Positions 11,129 to 21,400 of a stretch of DNA of 64,000 bases are shown here, piece after piece. The DNA lies in the NCBI GenBank assembly GCA_030424595.1, contig JAUHWG010000009.1, positions 124,001 to 188,000 of the forward strand, in the 5' to 3' direction. The DNA comes from Polyangia bacterium (lineage in GTDB: Bacteria > Myxococcota_A > Polyangia > Nannocystales > Nannocystaceae). The number at the start of each line of letters is the position of its first letter. Within the stretch, counting starts at the first letter, position 1. Both the position numbers and the translations under genes were made by a program. Below the pieces are notes generated by a model that did not search any database, had not been told where the DNA came from, and was given only the letters and a program-made list of their open reading frames with translations.

Positions 11129-11305
11129 TCAGCCTCCCGGGCGTGCCCGCGAGGAACCGATAGGTTTCACCGGCGGCCCGTGAGGATCTTACCCATTCTC
11201 CGGTCGTTGCTGTCTCGCGCCCCCATGTCGTAAGTTGAGCAGGTCGCTCGCGATCGAGCGTGTACTACGTTGGGTCGAGATACCCCCGCCAGGAGTTGTT
11301 TGAAG

Positions 11306-12058
11306 ATGTTCCTACGTTCAGTTGCCATTGCCTCCGCCCTAATGTTCTCCCTCGCCGGCTGTGCTGGTGATGATAGCTCGACGACGGATGACTCCGCGTC
11401 GACGACCAACAGCACCCAGACCTCCCAGACCACCAACACCTCCACCGCCACGTCGACCGCCGGGACCGACACCGACACGTCGACCGCCGGGACCGACTCC
11501 GACGCGATGACGACGACGGACTCGACGACGACGACGACGACGGACGGTACGGCGACGGACGCGACGACGGCCGAGACGTCGACGACGACGACGACGACGG
11601 ACGCGACCGACACGGACCCGACGGGCGGGACCGACACGGATCCGACCACCGGCGGCGTCGAGCCGGACTGTATGGGCGATCCCTACTGCACCCCCGGGGC
11701 GATGGGCGACCAGTGCCTGACCGAGGAATTCGGCGAGATCCCGGCGGCGCTCATGGGCTTCGACGGCCTCGTCTGCTCCCCCGGGCCCTGCGGTTGCCCG
11801 ATGGACGACGCCACCTGCAACAAGAAGGTCGAGGACGGGGACATCGAGATCGTGGAGTGCCCGAAGGTCGAGGGCGTGAGCGCATCGCCCCAGTGCGCGC
11901 TCACGGTCGCCAACGGCATGGGCCCCGGCTCCTACTCCTCGCTCCACTGCCTGCTGATCTGTCAGCTCGCCAACGGCAACGACGACTGCCCGGTCGGCGC
12001 GACCTGTGAGGACGCGATGCAGATGGGCCTCGGGATCTGCCTCTTCCCCGAGGCCTAG
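11306..12058 (+). CDS. Lipoprotein with Thr/Asp-rich linker and Cys-rich C-terminal domain
   Basis: 250 aa. Signal peptide with a classical lipobox, FSLAGC, so the mature protein is probably lipid-anchored. Residues about 23-112 are a low-complexity Thr/Ser/Asp linker, probably an extended spacer away from the membrane. The C-terminal 130 residues contain about 15 Cys (DCMGDPYCTPG, SPGPCGCPMDDATC, CLLICQLANGNDDCPVGATC) and probably form a disulfide-stabilised domain of unknown role. Start chosen at 11306 because AGGAG lies 10 nt upstream and the signal peptide begins there. A perfect terminator hairpin follows. Confidence 0.85.
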   Translation: MFLRSVAIASALMFSLAGCAGDDSSTTDDSASTTNSTQTSQTTNTSTATSTAGTDTDTSTAGTDSDAMTTTDSTTTTTTDGTATDATTAETSTTTTTTDATDTDPTGGTDTDPTTGGVEPDCMGDPYCTPGAMGDQCLTEEFGEIPAALMGFDGLVCSPGPCGCPMDDATCNKKVEDGDIEIVECPKVEGVSASPQCALTVANGMGPGSYSSLHCLLICQLANGNDDCPVGATCEDAMQMGLGICLFPEA

Positions 12059-12090
12059 AGCCGGGCCCCGCGTGGTCCTACGCGAACGAC

Positions 12091-12127
12091 GAAGAGGCGA
12101 CGCGGCCACCGCGTCGCCTCTTCTTTT
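12091..12127 (+). terminator. Intrinsic terminator, perfect 15-bp stem
   Basis: 12091-12105 pairs exactly with 12109-12123 around a CCA loop, followed by TTTTG. Lies 33 nt after the lipoprotein stop, between convergent genes. Confidence 0.9.
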
Positions 12128-12247
12128 GTGCGTGTGCTTGGCGGAGCGCCGCTCTCCGCCCGCCTCTGGTCTCGGCGCGGCGAGCCCTCGCGACCCCGCG
12201 GCGAGCACCCCGTGGGCTGGCGTGAGCGCAGGCTCCGGGGGGGGCCG

Positions 12248-12577
12248 CTACGAGGCGGCGGAGGGCTGCTTCGCCAGGGCCTCCGCGAGCTCGCCGTTGG
12301 CGTCCATCTCGCGGATGATGTCGCAGCCGCCGATGAACTCGCCGTTGATGTAGAGCTGAGGGATCGTCGGCCAGTCGGAGAAGGTCTTGATCCCCTCGCG
12401 GACGGCCCCGTCGGTGAGGACGTTGAAGGCCTCGAAGGGGACGGAGTGCTTCTTGAGGATGTCGACGACGACCGCCGAGAAGCCGCACTGAGGGAACATC
12501 TTGTTGCCCTTCATGAAGAGGATGACGCGGTTGTTCGCGACCAGGTGGGAGATGAACTTCTGGACGTCAGCGGTCAT
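12248..12577 (-). CDS. grxD: Monothiol glutaredoxin (CGFS type, Grx4/GrxD)
   Basis: 109 aa, full length for the family. Carries the active site CGFS preceded by MKGNKMFPQ, then [19 protein letters not shown], the glutathione-binding and cis-Pro region. Monothiol glutaredoxins of this class bind a [2Fe-2S] cluster between two subunits with glutathione and act as cytosolic Fe-S carriers, often with BolA partners; no bolA is visible here. The gene stands alone and has a good sigma70-like promoter upstream. Confidence 0.96.
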   Translation of the reverse strand: MTADVQKFISHLVANNRVILFMKGNKMFPQCGFSAVVVDILKKHSVPFEAFNVLTDGAVREGIKTFSDWPTIPQLYINGEFIGGCDIIREMDANGELAEALAKQPSAAS

Positions 12578-12601
12578 GGGTGGGAAAACCTAACGTGAGG
12601 G

Positions 12602-12630
12602 TAGATACCTGCGGAGCCCCGCGCTATCAA
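12602..12630 (-). promoter_or_regulatory. sigma70-like promoter of grxD
   Basis: On the minus strand TTGATA (12625-12630) is followed after 17 nt by TATCTA (12602-12607). The expected start of transcription is about 18 nt before the grxD ATG. One of the best -35/-10 pairs in the window. Confidence 0.7.
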
Positions 12631-12745
12631 GCCTCTACGGCCGAATTGACGTCCCTGCGGCGATGCCGCTGTCGATCCCGCGCTCGATCCGGGGCGCTCT
12701 CTTCGCTCTGCCCGGGACCTCCGCTATCTTCGGCCGCGCTGGGGG

Positions 12746-13864
12746 ATGCCGATGAGTGCGACGGATTCGAGGGGCGCGAAGGACAGGAGCACGACGCGGA
12801 GATCGCGTGGGTCTTTGGAGGCGCGCGCGGGCTCGGCCCTGGGGTGCACCGGGCTGGTCGTGGATGGGGGCGTGGATCCGCGCTTCGGCGGGCGCCGGCG
12901 CCTGCTCGGGGGGATCCTGCGGACGCCGCTCCTGGCGCTCGCCGGCGGGCTGACGGCGAGCCTCGCAGGGCTGACGCCCAAGCGCGCCCGCGCGGGCGCT
13001 CCGCGGGTGCTCATCGTCGGCGACTCGATGATCGCCGGCGCGCTCGGCCTCTTCTTGGAGAATCAGCTCCGCGAGCAGCACGGCTACGAGGTCCACCGCT
13101 ACGGCAAGAGCAGCACGGGGCTCGCGCGTCCCGACTTCTTCTCGTGGATGAAAGAGGGAGCGCGCCAGATCGAGGCCTTTCCCGCGCCGGACGCGGTCGT
13201 CGCGATGTTCGGCGGCAACGACGTCCAGGGGCTCTACATGGGCCGAGAGAAGCGCAAGGGCGGGGGGCGCGGGCCGGTGGAGTGGATCACCTGGCACGAT
13301 GAGGGCTGGCGCGACGAGTACGCCCGGAGGATCACCGAATTCGCCGACATCGTCGCCCCCGACGGGCGCCTGCTCTTCTGGATCAGCATGCCGGTGATGC
13401 GCCCAGAGAAGTTCCACAACCGCGTCCGCAAGGTCAACACGATCGCTCGGGCGGAGATGGCGATCCGCCCCGGCGGGCGCTTTGTCGACATCTGGCGCCT
13501 CCTCGCCGACAGCGAGGGCAACTACGCCGACAGGATCGACGTCCCCGAGGAGGGGGCTTCGGAGGACTCGGCGGTCGAGGCCGAGGTCGATGGGGCGAAC
13601 GCAGCCAAGCTGAAGAAGAACAGGAAGAAGAACCGGGTGCGGGTGCGGGCCGGCGACGGGATCCACCTCAGCGTCGCTGGGGCCCACATCGTCGAGGCCT
13701 ACGTCCGCGAGCGGATCGTCAAGGAGCTCGGGGACGCAAGCGCAGAGGGGGAGGACGAGGCCGAGGCCGACGGCGCTGCCGCTGAGACGGCGCGCGCGCC
13801 AGGGGAGCCGCGCGCCGCTGCTGCTGATGCGGTCGATGTCGAGGCTCTGGCCGAGGCGCAGTAG
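12746..13864 (+). CDS. SGNH/GDSL-like hydrolase (DUF459-type), exported or membrane-bound
   Basis: 372 aa. A hydrophobic segment at about residues 55-72 (GILRTPLLALAGGLTASLAGL) with preceding Arg cluster suggests export or membrane attachment. The catalytic blocks of the SGNH fold are visible: block I VLIVGDSMIAG (nucleophile Ser), block III MFGGNDVQG, and block V GDGIHLSVAGAH with the Asp and His. This spacing fits DUF459, relatives of which occur near peptidoglycan or exopolysaccharide O-acetylation genes. It probably removes or transfers acyl groups on an envelope polymer, but no partner acetyltransferase is close by. The last 45 residues are Ala/Glu-rich and low-complexity. The ATG at 12752 is an alternative start. 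Confidence 0.82.
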   Translation: MPMSATDSRGAKDRSTTRRSRGSLEARAGSALGCTGLVVDGGVDPRFGGRRRLLGGILRTPLLALAGGLTASLAGLTPKRARAGAPRVLIVGDSMIAGALGLFLENQLREQHGYEVHRYGKSSTGLARPDFFSWMKEGARQIEAFPAPDAVVAMFGGNDVQGLYMGREKRKGGGRGPVEWITWHDEGWRDEYARRITEFADIVAPDGRLLFWISMPVMRPEKFHNRVRKVNTIARAEMAIRPGGRFVDIWRLLADSEGNYADRIDVPEEGASEDSAVEAEVDGANAAKLKKNRKKNRVRVRAGDGIHLSVAGAHIVEAYVRERIVKELGDASAEGEDEAEADGAAAETARAPGEPRAAAADAVDVEALAEAQ

Positions 13865-14177
13865 CAGCCTGCGTCCCGCGTTGGGACCCTCCCGGGCCGT
13901 GAGGAGGCTACGCGGCGTGATGATCGCGATGGAGAGCAGAGAGGGCCTGCAGCCGCCACGACCGGCTGCGCGGATCATCCTGCGGTCGCAGGTCTCGCTC
14001 GTGAGCGCCGCGAGGACGACGGCGTCCCGCGACGAGCCGCCTGGAGCGGCCCACAGCGGGTGATCAGGGCCTCTTCGTCCGATCGTTCCAGCGCGCACAG
14101 GACCAGATCGCTCGCCCTTCGCGGGGGATCCGAGGCGCTCTTCGGGGTCTTCGTCCCGTTGTCCGCTGGTCACTGCC
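13865..14177. other. Gene-free 313-bp gap
   Basis: No credible reading frame, hairpin terminator or repeat seen. CAAGAT at 14190-14195, just inside the next gene, could be a -10 element if translation starts at TTG 14205. Confidence 0.4.
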
Positions 14178-17036
14178 GTGGGCTTGGGGCAAGATGGCCG
14201 CCGCTTGTCCGCTCCCACACAGCGTCTGCGGGACCGGTGGATCGCCTGGGTTCTCGCCCACCACCGCGGGATCCTGGGCCTCGCCGCGATCGTGACCGTG
14301 GTCGCCGGGCTCCTGGCTTCGCAGCTCAAGATCGAGAGCGACCTGCGGGCGCTGCTGCCCCCGGAGCACCCGGTGATCGTCAGCCTCGAGGGGATCGAGG
14401 ACTCCTTCATCCGCCTGGGCAGCATCAACGTGGTCGCCGAGGGGGGAACGGCCGACCAGCGTCACGCCTTCGCCGACGCGGTCGCCGAGAAGCTGGAGGA
14501 GCTGCCGCAGATCTCCGACGTCGAGTACCGCCTGCGCTCGGACTTCTTCGCCGACCACGCGCTCTACTACCTGAGCGACGAGGAGATGGACTCGCTCGAC
14601 GAGCATGTCCAGGCCTGGACCCACTACGAGACCTGCTCGCGCGAGCCCGACCTCTGCCTCGACGACCCCGACCCCGAGGCGCCGAAGCGCCTGCGCGAGC
14701 TCGTCCGCGACAAGCAGGGTCAGGCGCTCGAGCGGGCCGGCTTTGCCGACTACTACGAGCGCGAGGGGATCGACGCCCTGGTCATCCTCGCCCACCCGAC
14801 CCGGGACTCGAGCGACCTCGACTTCTCGCTCGAGGTGACGGCGGCGACCCGCGCGGTGATCGATGAGGTCGGGGCCCGGCCGGACGCCCCCTGGGTGGGC
14901 TCTTCGATGAGCTGGAACGTCGTCGGCCCCTACGCGGTCAAGGCCGACGAGAACCAGGCGATCCGCCGCGACATGGTCGTCAGCGGGACCTTCGCGCTCT
15001 TCGGCGTCATCACGATCCTGCTCCTCCTCTTCCGCTCGTTCCGCGCCGTCTACACCCTGCTCATCCCGCTCCTGTGCGGCGTGACCTGGTCGATGGGGGT
15101 GACCTGGATCCTCCTCGGTCACCTCAACACGATGACCAGCCTGATCTCGACGGTGGTCATGGGCATGGGGATCGACGCGGGGATCCACTTCCTCCACGGC
15201 GTCCGCCGGGAGCGACAGGATCACGGCGAGCACGAGGCGATAAGCCGGGCGTTCCGCAACCTGATAGTCCCCCTCCTGATCGCCTCGGCGACGACCCTCG
15301 GGGCCTTCGTCGTCATGGCCTCGTCGTCGTTCCCGGCGTTCAAGGAGTTCGGCCTGATCGCCGTGCTGGGGGTGCTCCTCTGCCTCCTGTCGATGGTCAC
15401 GGTCTTCCCAGCGCTGCTCCTGCTGGTCGGCGTGCGCCTGCCGAAGCCGGAGAAGGAGACCGGCCTGCGGGCGGGGCTCGTGCGCGGGCTGCTGCGCCGC
15501 CCCGGCCTGGTCTTCCTCGGGCTCCTCCTCGTCAGCGGCGCCGCCTACCTCGGCGCCAGCCGGGTCGCCTTTGAGAACAACGGGCGGATGCTCCAGTCGG
15601 AGAGCCGTCGCGACCAGGTCGCGGCGAGCACCGCGGTGATCTCGTCGATCTTCGGCAAGGACATCCACGCCGGGATCCTCGTCGTCGACAGCCTCGATCG
15701 CGCCCGCGAGATCCTCACCCGCGCCCGCGCGGACCTGGCGAAGCGCAAGGCCGAGGGGACCAGCGTCGTCGCCGAGCTCTTCGCTGGGGTCGACATCCTG
15801 CCGCCGCCGGAGATCGATCCAGAGGCGCGCAAGGAGGCGATCGACATCCTCGTCGAGGACGTCCCGGAGTCGACCTGGGAGAAGCTCGAGGCCCAGGCCG
15901 GTGAGGGGGAGGCGAGCAAGGGCGAGTCGGACAAGGGGGGCGAGAGTGGCGAGGCCGACGAGGCCCCCGACGGTGGAAAGGCCGGCGAGGAAGAGGCCGG
16001 CGAGGCCGGCGAGGCCCCCGACGGTGGAAAGGCCGTCGGCGACGAGCGCGGCGACCCGGCCGGCGATGCCGGCGGCGAGGCTGACGAGGAGAAGAGCGCC
16101 GAGGAGGGCGACGCCGCCGGCGAAGACGCTGAGGCCGACGAGGAGAAGAGCGCCGAGGTCGGCGAAGATGGCGATGGAGCCGAGCGGGACGAGGTCGCCG
16201 AGGAGGGCGATGCCGGAGACGCTGACGAGGCGAAGAGCGCCGAGGACGGCAAGGACGGCAAGGACGGCGAGGCAGACCAAGAGGACTCCGAGGGCCTCAG
16301 CGCCGAGGATGCCCGCCGCCTGCGGGCGATGCTCAAGGCCGATCCTGTCCGCATCGACGAGGTGCCGCCGACGATCCTCGCCAAGATCCGCTCCGACGAC
16401 GGTCGCTACGCGATCTACGCCTACCCGGACTTCGACGTCGCCGACATCCAAAAGGGCGTCGAGTACATGGACGAGACCGCCGCCTACGTCGGCGACGGTG
16501 ACGAGCGCTTCGTCGGCGAGACCACCGTCTACGCGGCGATGTACCTGATGATGCGCGACGAGGCGCCGACGATCATCGCGACCGCGGCGGGGGTGATCGT
16601 CCTCCTGGTGCTCCTCCAGCTCCGCTCGCTCTTCCTGGTCGTGGTCACCCTCCTGCCGCTGGTGATCAGCGTCTGGTGGCTCCTCGGCTTGATGGGCGCC
16701 TTTGACATCCGCTTCACGCTCTTCAACATCCCGATCCTCCCGGCGGTGCTCGGGATCGGCGTCGACAACGGCGTCTACCTGACCGATCGAATCCGTCGGC
16801 TGATGGGCGACGATCCGGAGGGCGGACTGCGCCGGGCGTTGCGTGAGACCGGGGGGGCGATCCTCGCGGCGACGACGACGACGGCGCTCGGCTTTGCGAC
16901 CTTTATCGTCGCCGACTCCGGGGGCCTCAAGGGGATCGGCATCGTCGCCGTCCTCGGGATCCTCTGCGCCGCAGCGGCGGCCTTGCTGACGATCCCCTGC
17001 CTCTTCGCCCTCGCCGGTCGGCTCCGCAAGCGCTGA
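14178..17036 (+). CDS. RND-superfamily (MMPL-type) exporter with acidic low-complexity insert
   Basis: 952-aa inner-membrane protein with two similar halves. Each half has one helix, a large periplasmic loop and a five-helix block. The MMPL/SSD signature with an intramembrane Asp appears in both: MGMGIDAGIHFLHGVRRER and GIGVDNGVYLTDRI. RND pumps of this branch use proton flow to export lipids, hopanoids or other hydrophobic compounds. The second periplasmic loop carries an insert (about residues 572-711) made almost entirely of Glu, Asp, Gly, Ala and Lys, with imperfect repeats such as EAPDGGKA and ADEEKSAE. That is unusual for the family and probably disordered. GTG 14178 is tentative; TTG 14205 is possible. 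Confidence 0.88.
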   Translation: MGLGQDGRRLSAPTQRLRDRWIAWVLAHHRGILGLAAIVTVVAGLLASQLKIESDLRALLPPEHPVIVSLEGIEDSFIRLGSINVVAEGGTADQRHAFADAVAEKLEELPQISDVEYRLRSDFFADHALYYLSDEEMDSLDEHVQAWTHYETCSREPDLCLDDPDPEAPKRLRELVRDKQGQALERAGFADYYEREGIDALVILAHPTRDSSDLDFSLEVTAATRAVIDEVGARPDAPWVGSSMSWNVVGPYAVKADENQAIRRDMVVSGTFALFGVITILLLLFRSFRAVYTLLIPLLCGVTWSMGVTWILLGHLNTMTSLISTVVMGMGIDAGIHFLHGVRRERQDHGEHEAISRAFRNLIVPLLIASATTLGAFVVMASSSFPAFKEFGLIAVLGVLLCLLSMVTVFPALLLLVGVRLPKPEKETGLRAGLVRGLLRRPGLVFLGLLLVSGAAYLGASRVAFENNGRMLQSESRRDQVAASTAVISSIFGKDIHAGILVVDSLDRAREILTRARADLAKRKAEGTSVVAELFAGVDILPPPEIDPEARKEAIDILVEDVPESTWEKLEAQAGEGEASKGESDKGGESGEADEAPDGGKAGEEEAGEAGEAPDGGKAVGDERGDPAGDAGGEADEEKSAEEGDAAGEDAEADEEKSAEVGEDGDGAERDEVAEEGDAGDADEAKSAEDGKDGKDGEADQEDSEGLSAEDARRLRAMLKADPVRIDEVPPTILAKIRSDDGRYAIYAYPDFDVADIQKGVEYMDETAAYVGDGDERFVGETTVYAAMYLMMRDEAPTIIATAAGVIVLLVLLQLRSLFLVVVTLLPLVISVWWLLGLMGAFDIRFTLFNIPILPAVLGIGVDNGVYLTDRIRRLMGDDPEGGLRRALRETGGAILAATTTTALGFATFIVADSGGLKGIGIVAVLGILCAAAAALLTIPCLFALAGRLRKR

Positions 17037-17037
17037 G

Positions 17038-17101
17038 CCGCGGCGGTAGGGCGAGCTCGTAGGCCCTCGCCGCAGGTGCGGGCCCGCCCCGCACGGGGGT
17101 C
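17038..17101. terminator. Possible bidirectional terminator between convergent genes
   Basis: Two stem-loops in the 67-bp gap: GCGGCG...GGG with CCC...CGCCGC (about 17040-17077), and GTGCGGG with CCCGCAC (about 17077-17095). No T-tract, so assignment is weak. Confidence 0.35.
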
Positions 17102-17103
17102 TG

Positions 17104-17649
17104 CTAGAGGGTCGAGTAGACCGCGTTGCGGCCGAGGCCGATCCGCTCGAGGCGACCCTCTTTGACCAGCTTGCCGAGGTGGTAGCGGAGCACCTTCCGG
17201 TCGAGGCGGCTGTACTCTTCGAGGTCGTCGAAGGTCACCTCTCCGTTGCCCTCGATGAAGGGCATGATGATCGGGATGACCTCTTCGGTCGTCATCCCGC
17301 CGTCGTCGGGGGCCTTGGGCTTGGCCTTGGGCTTGCTCGGCATCTCGCCGAGCTCCTCCTCTAGGATCCGCGGCTTGCGACGGCGCCGACCGCCGGTCTC
17401 TTCGGGCTTGGGCTCGGGCGCGGGGGCGAAGGCGTCGCGGAGATCGCCGAGGGTGATCTTGGCGAAGTTCGACCAGAGGCCGCGGGCTTGGAGGAACTGG
17501 ACGAGGTCGGCGAGAGAGACCGACTCCCGCGACTTCAGGCCCTTGAGGGTCTCGAGGGCGCTGAGGCGCTCGAGCTCGCCGTTTTCGGCGCGAAATACTG
17601 CACTGGCGTCTTTGCTGGTGGGCACAGGGACTTCTCTCCGCGCCGCCAT
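17104..17649 (-). CDS. Winged-helix-like protein of unknown function
   Basis: 181 aa from the ATG at 17649 (MAARREVP); an ATG at 17661 would add four residues. The N-terminal part (GLKSRESVSLADLVQFL... ITLGDLRDAF) looks helical. A charged Pro/Lys-rich linker (RRRRKPRILEEEL) follows. The C-terminal 65 residues (VTFDDLEEYSRLDRKVLRYHLGKL, then ERIGLGRNAVYSTL) have the spacing of a winged helix-turn-helix: recognition helix and a two-strand wing. It may bind DNA, perhaps as a regulator, but no family was recognised. Divergent from nrdJ, sharing the 760-bp upstream region with the DnaA-box-like cluster. The frame stays open upstream to 18060 but that part is low-quality sequence with no start signal. 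Confidence 0.68.
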   Translation of the reverse strand: MAARREVPVPTSKDASAVFRAENGELERLSALETLKGLKSRESVSLADLVQFLQARGLWSNFAKITLGDLRDAFAPAPEPKPEETGGRRRRKPRILEEELGEMPSKPKAKPKAPDDGGMTTEEVIPIIMPFIEGNGEVTFDDLEEYSRLDRKVLRYHLGKLVKEGRLERIGLGRNAVYSTL

Positions 17650-17982
17650 GATGGGGAGCATCGCCGCGCTCGGCAAGGCTCGCACGGTTGACCCGCTCGT
17701 AGAGGGAGCGATCGCGACAAGAAGTGGCGGTGGGCGCCGGAAAATAGCGGAGGGGGTGAGATCTCCTCCGCTTGTTTGTCGGCGGGTCCTTGGCTCCAGC
17801 TCGTAGTCGCTCGCGCGGAAAGGGCGCCTTGGTGATATCTGGGGGGCGGCGGATGCGGCGTGTGGGCCGGCGTTTGCCGACCTCCGAGGGTGCGCGAGAT
17901 TCGTCCTCCCGAGGGCGATCCCGGAGGCCGGTCGAAACGATATTCCGAGGTCGTTACACGGGGACCGCGCATTGTCTATCCA

Positions 17983-18091
17983 TGTGGACAAGGGTGTGGA
18001 TCGGCGGCCGGCCGGGCAGCCGAGGCTGTGGATATGCGGGCTTCGCGGGGGGGTCACCACGTCTTGCGCCGGCCCCAGATGTTGTGGTTAA
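17983..18091 (+). promoter_or_regulatory. Cluster of four DnaA-box-like sites upstream of nrdJ
   Basis: All in the same orientation relative to consensus TGTGGATAA: TGTGGACAA (17983-17991, 8/9), TGTGGATCG (17995-18003, 7/9), TGTGGATAT (18027-18035, 8/9) and TGTGGTTAA (18083-18091, 8/9). They fall in a relatively AT-richer part of the 760-bp gap 17650-18408, which otherwise holds no gene. DnaA is known to bind upstream of nrdAB in E. coli and adjust its expression to replication. A replication origin is less likely because no dnaA, dnaN or gyrB is adjacent. Confidence 0.5.
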
Positions 18092-18408
18092 TAGGTCGCC
18101 CGACCCCAACATGCGGGGTCGCTGAATCGTCAGATTCCCCTCTCTTGCTCGGTCCGCCGAGCCCCTTGGCCTCTCGCTCGTCCCTCGCTGAGCCCGCTCG
18201 GCACCGTCCTTCGCCGCCCCGACATCAAGCCGAGCAGCATCGGCACCCCCGCAGACCACGGGCCCACGGACAGGGCTCATCGCCGCTCAGGCAGGTCTGC
18301 GAGCGTCTCGACGTGACGACCCTGGGTCGTTGCGAGGGGCTCTTATTCGCTCGTTTCCGCCCGCTCTCCCGCCCGTACACGACTCCGCGCACCTCGGATC
18401 CGCCCACC

Positions 18409-21400
18409 ATGAAGATCAGCCGCTTCTTCACCCGCACGCAGCAACAGCCCTTCGCCGATCTCGAGTTCGAGCTTCGCTCCTCGAGGATCACCAACCCCGA
18501 CGGCTCCATCGTCTTCGAGGCCAAGGACATCGACGTCCCCCAGGGATGGTCCCAGGTCGCCGTCGACATCATGGCCCAGAAGTACTTCCGCAAGGCCGGC
18601 GTCCCGACACGCCTGCGCAAGGTCGAGGAGGAGGGCGTGCCCGAGTGGCTCTGGCGCTCCGAGCCCGATCACGAGGCGCTCGCCGCCCTCCCGGTGGAGG
18701 AGCGGAGCGCCGGCGAGAACGACAGCCGTCAGCTCTACAACCGCCTCGCTGGTTGCTGGACCTACTGGGGCTGGAAGCACGACTACTTCGACGACGAGGC
18801 CTCCGCGCGGGCCTTCTACGACGAGATGATGTTCATGATGGCGAGCCAGCGGGCTGCGCCGAACAGCCCGCAGTGGTTCAACACCGGGCTCTACTGGGCC
18901 TACGGGATCACCGGTCCCGCCCAGGGCCACTCCTACTGCGACGCCGCGACCGGCGAGGTGCGCGAGTCGGAGAACGCCTACGAGCGGCCCCAGCCCCACG
19001 CCTGCTTCATCCAGTCCTGCGGCGATGATCTGGTCGGCGACGGCGGGATCATGGACCTCTGGATCCGCGAGGCGCGGCTCTTCAAGTACGGCTCGGGCAC
19101 CGGCACCAACTTCTCGTCGATCCGCGGCGAGGGCGAGCCCCTCTCCGGCGGCGGTCGTTCGAGCGGGCTGATGTCCTTCCTCAGGATCGGCGATCGGGCG
19201 GCCGGGGCGATCAAGAGCGGCGGCACCACCCGGCGGGCGGCGAAGATGGTCGTCGTCGACGTCGACCACCCGGACGTCGAGGCCTTCATCGACTGGAAGG
19301 TCACCGAGGAGCAGAAGGTCGCGGCGCTGGTCACCGGCTCGCGCCTCTGCAACAAGCACCTGAACCGGGTGCTCGAGGCCTGCCACATCTCGGTGCTGAA
19401 CGCCGACGAGCGCTTCGACCCGCGCCGCAACAAGGCGCTGCGCGCAGAGCTCAAGGCGGCGCGAAAGGTCGGGATCCCCGAGAGCTACGTCCAGCGGGCG
19501 ATCGCCCTCGCCCAGCAGGGCGCGACCTCGATCGAGTTCCACGAGTACGACACCAACTGGGACTCGGACGCCTACGGCACGGTCGCCGGCCAGAACTCGA
19601 ACAACTCGGTGCGGGTCACGGACGACTTCCTCCGCGCGGTCGAGGAGGACGGCAACTGGGACCTGATCCGGCGGATCGACGGCAAGGTCCAGCGGACGAT
19701 CAAGGCCCAGGACCTCTGGGACAAGATCGCCCTCTCGGCCTGGTCCTGCGCCGACCCGGGGCTCCAGTTCGACACGACGATCAACGAGTGGCACACCTGC
19801 CCGAACGACGGCCGGATCAACGCCTCGAACCCGTGCTCCGAGTACATGTTCCTCGACGACACGGCGTGCAACCTGGCGTCGCTCAACCTGATGAAGTACC
19901 GGGTGGAGAGCGGCGACAACGAGGGGGACATCGACCTCGACGCCTACCGCCACGCCTGCCGCCTGTGGACCGTCGTCCTCGAGATCTCGGTGCTGATGGC
20001 CCAGTTCCCGAGCCCGGAGATCGCGACGCTCTCCTACAAGTTCCGCACCCTGGGGCTCGGCTACGCCAACCTCGGCACCTACTTCATGTACCGCGGGATC
20101 CCCTACGACTCCGAGGAGGCGGTCTCGATCTGCGGCGGCCTGACGGCGATCATGACCGCGACCTGCTATGCCACGAGCGCGGAGCTGGCCGGGGAGCACG
20201 GCCCCTTCCCGGGCTACGACAACAACCGCGAGGCGATGCTCCGGGTCATCCGTAACCACCGCAAGGCGGCCTACGGTCGGCCGCGCGCCGAGTACGAGGG
20301 GCTCTCGATCGCCCCCCGCGGGATCGACCAGCGCAGCTGCCCGGACTACCTGCTCGAGGCCTCGCACCAGGCCTGGGACGACGCCCTCGCCGGCGGTGAG
20401 GAGCACGGCTACCGCAACGCGCAGGTCACGGTGATCGCCCCGACCGGGACGATCGGCCTGCTGATGGACTGCGACACGACCGGCATCGAGCCGGACTTCG
20501 CCCTGGTCAAGTTCAAGAAGCTCGCCGGCGGCGGCTACTTCAAGATCATCAACCAGACGGTCCCCGCCGCGCTCCGCCGCCTCGGCTACGAGGAGGCGCA
20601 GATCGAGGAGATCATCCGCTACTGCAAGGGCGCCGGCACCCTCGTCGGATCGCCGCGGATCGGCCACGACGAGCTCCGCGCCCGCGGCTTCACGGGCGAG
20701 CTCCTCGCCCGGATCGAGGGGGAGCTGCCGATGGCGTTTGAGATCGGCTTCGTCTTCAACCGCTTCGTCCTCGGCGACGACTTCTGCCGCGACGTGCTCG
20801 GCTTCACCGACGCCCAGCTCAACGATCCGACCTTCTCGATCCTGGAGGGGCTCGGCTTCAGCGCCGAGGACGTCCAGCGGGCGAACGACTTCGTCTGCGG
20901 GACCATGACCGTCGAGGGCGCGCCGCACCTGCGCTCCGAGCATCTCCCGGTCTTCGACTGCGCCAACCGCTGCGGCCGCTACGGCAAGCGCTTCATCGCG
21001 CCGATGGCCCACGTGCGGATGATGGCGGCGGCCCAGCCCTTCCTCTCGGGGGCGATCTCAAAGACGATCAACATGCCCCGCGAGGCGACGATCGCCGAGG
21101 TCAAGGCGATCTACACCGCCTCCTGGAAGTACGGCCTCAAGGCCAACGCCCTCTACCGCGACGGCTCGAAGCTCTCGCAGCCGCTGAGCTCGTCGACCTT
21201 CGCCGAGCTCGAGGACGACGGCCCCGAGGAGTCGACCTCACAGCCCCAGGTGATCGAGCGGATCGTCGAGAAGATCGTCGAGAAGCACATCTATCACCAG
21301 CGCCGGGCGATGCCCTCGCGCCGCAGCGGCTACACCCAGAAGGCGACGATCGGCGGCCACAAGGTCTACATCCACACCGGCGAGTACAAGGACGGCACGC

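Noticed and set aside
17983-18091. Chromosomal replication origin
   Set aside because: No dnaA, dnaN, recF or gyrB adjacent, and only four imperfect boxes; promoter regulation is the simpler reading.
17860-18408. N-terminal extension of NrdJ by 183 codons
   Set aside because: The sequence is Pro/Arg/Ser-rich without similarity to NrdJ, and recognisable NrdJ sequence begins at ATG 18409; the region also holds the DnaA-box-like cluster.
18050-18408. Cobalamin riboswitch upstream of nrdJ
   Set aside because: I looked for the B12-box and the conserved GCCACTG core and found no convincing match. A covariance-model scan (Rfam B12 families) would settle it.
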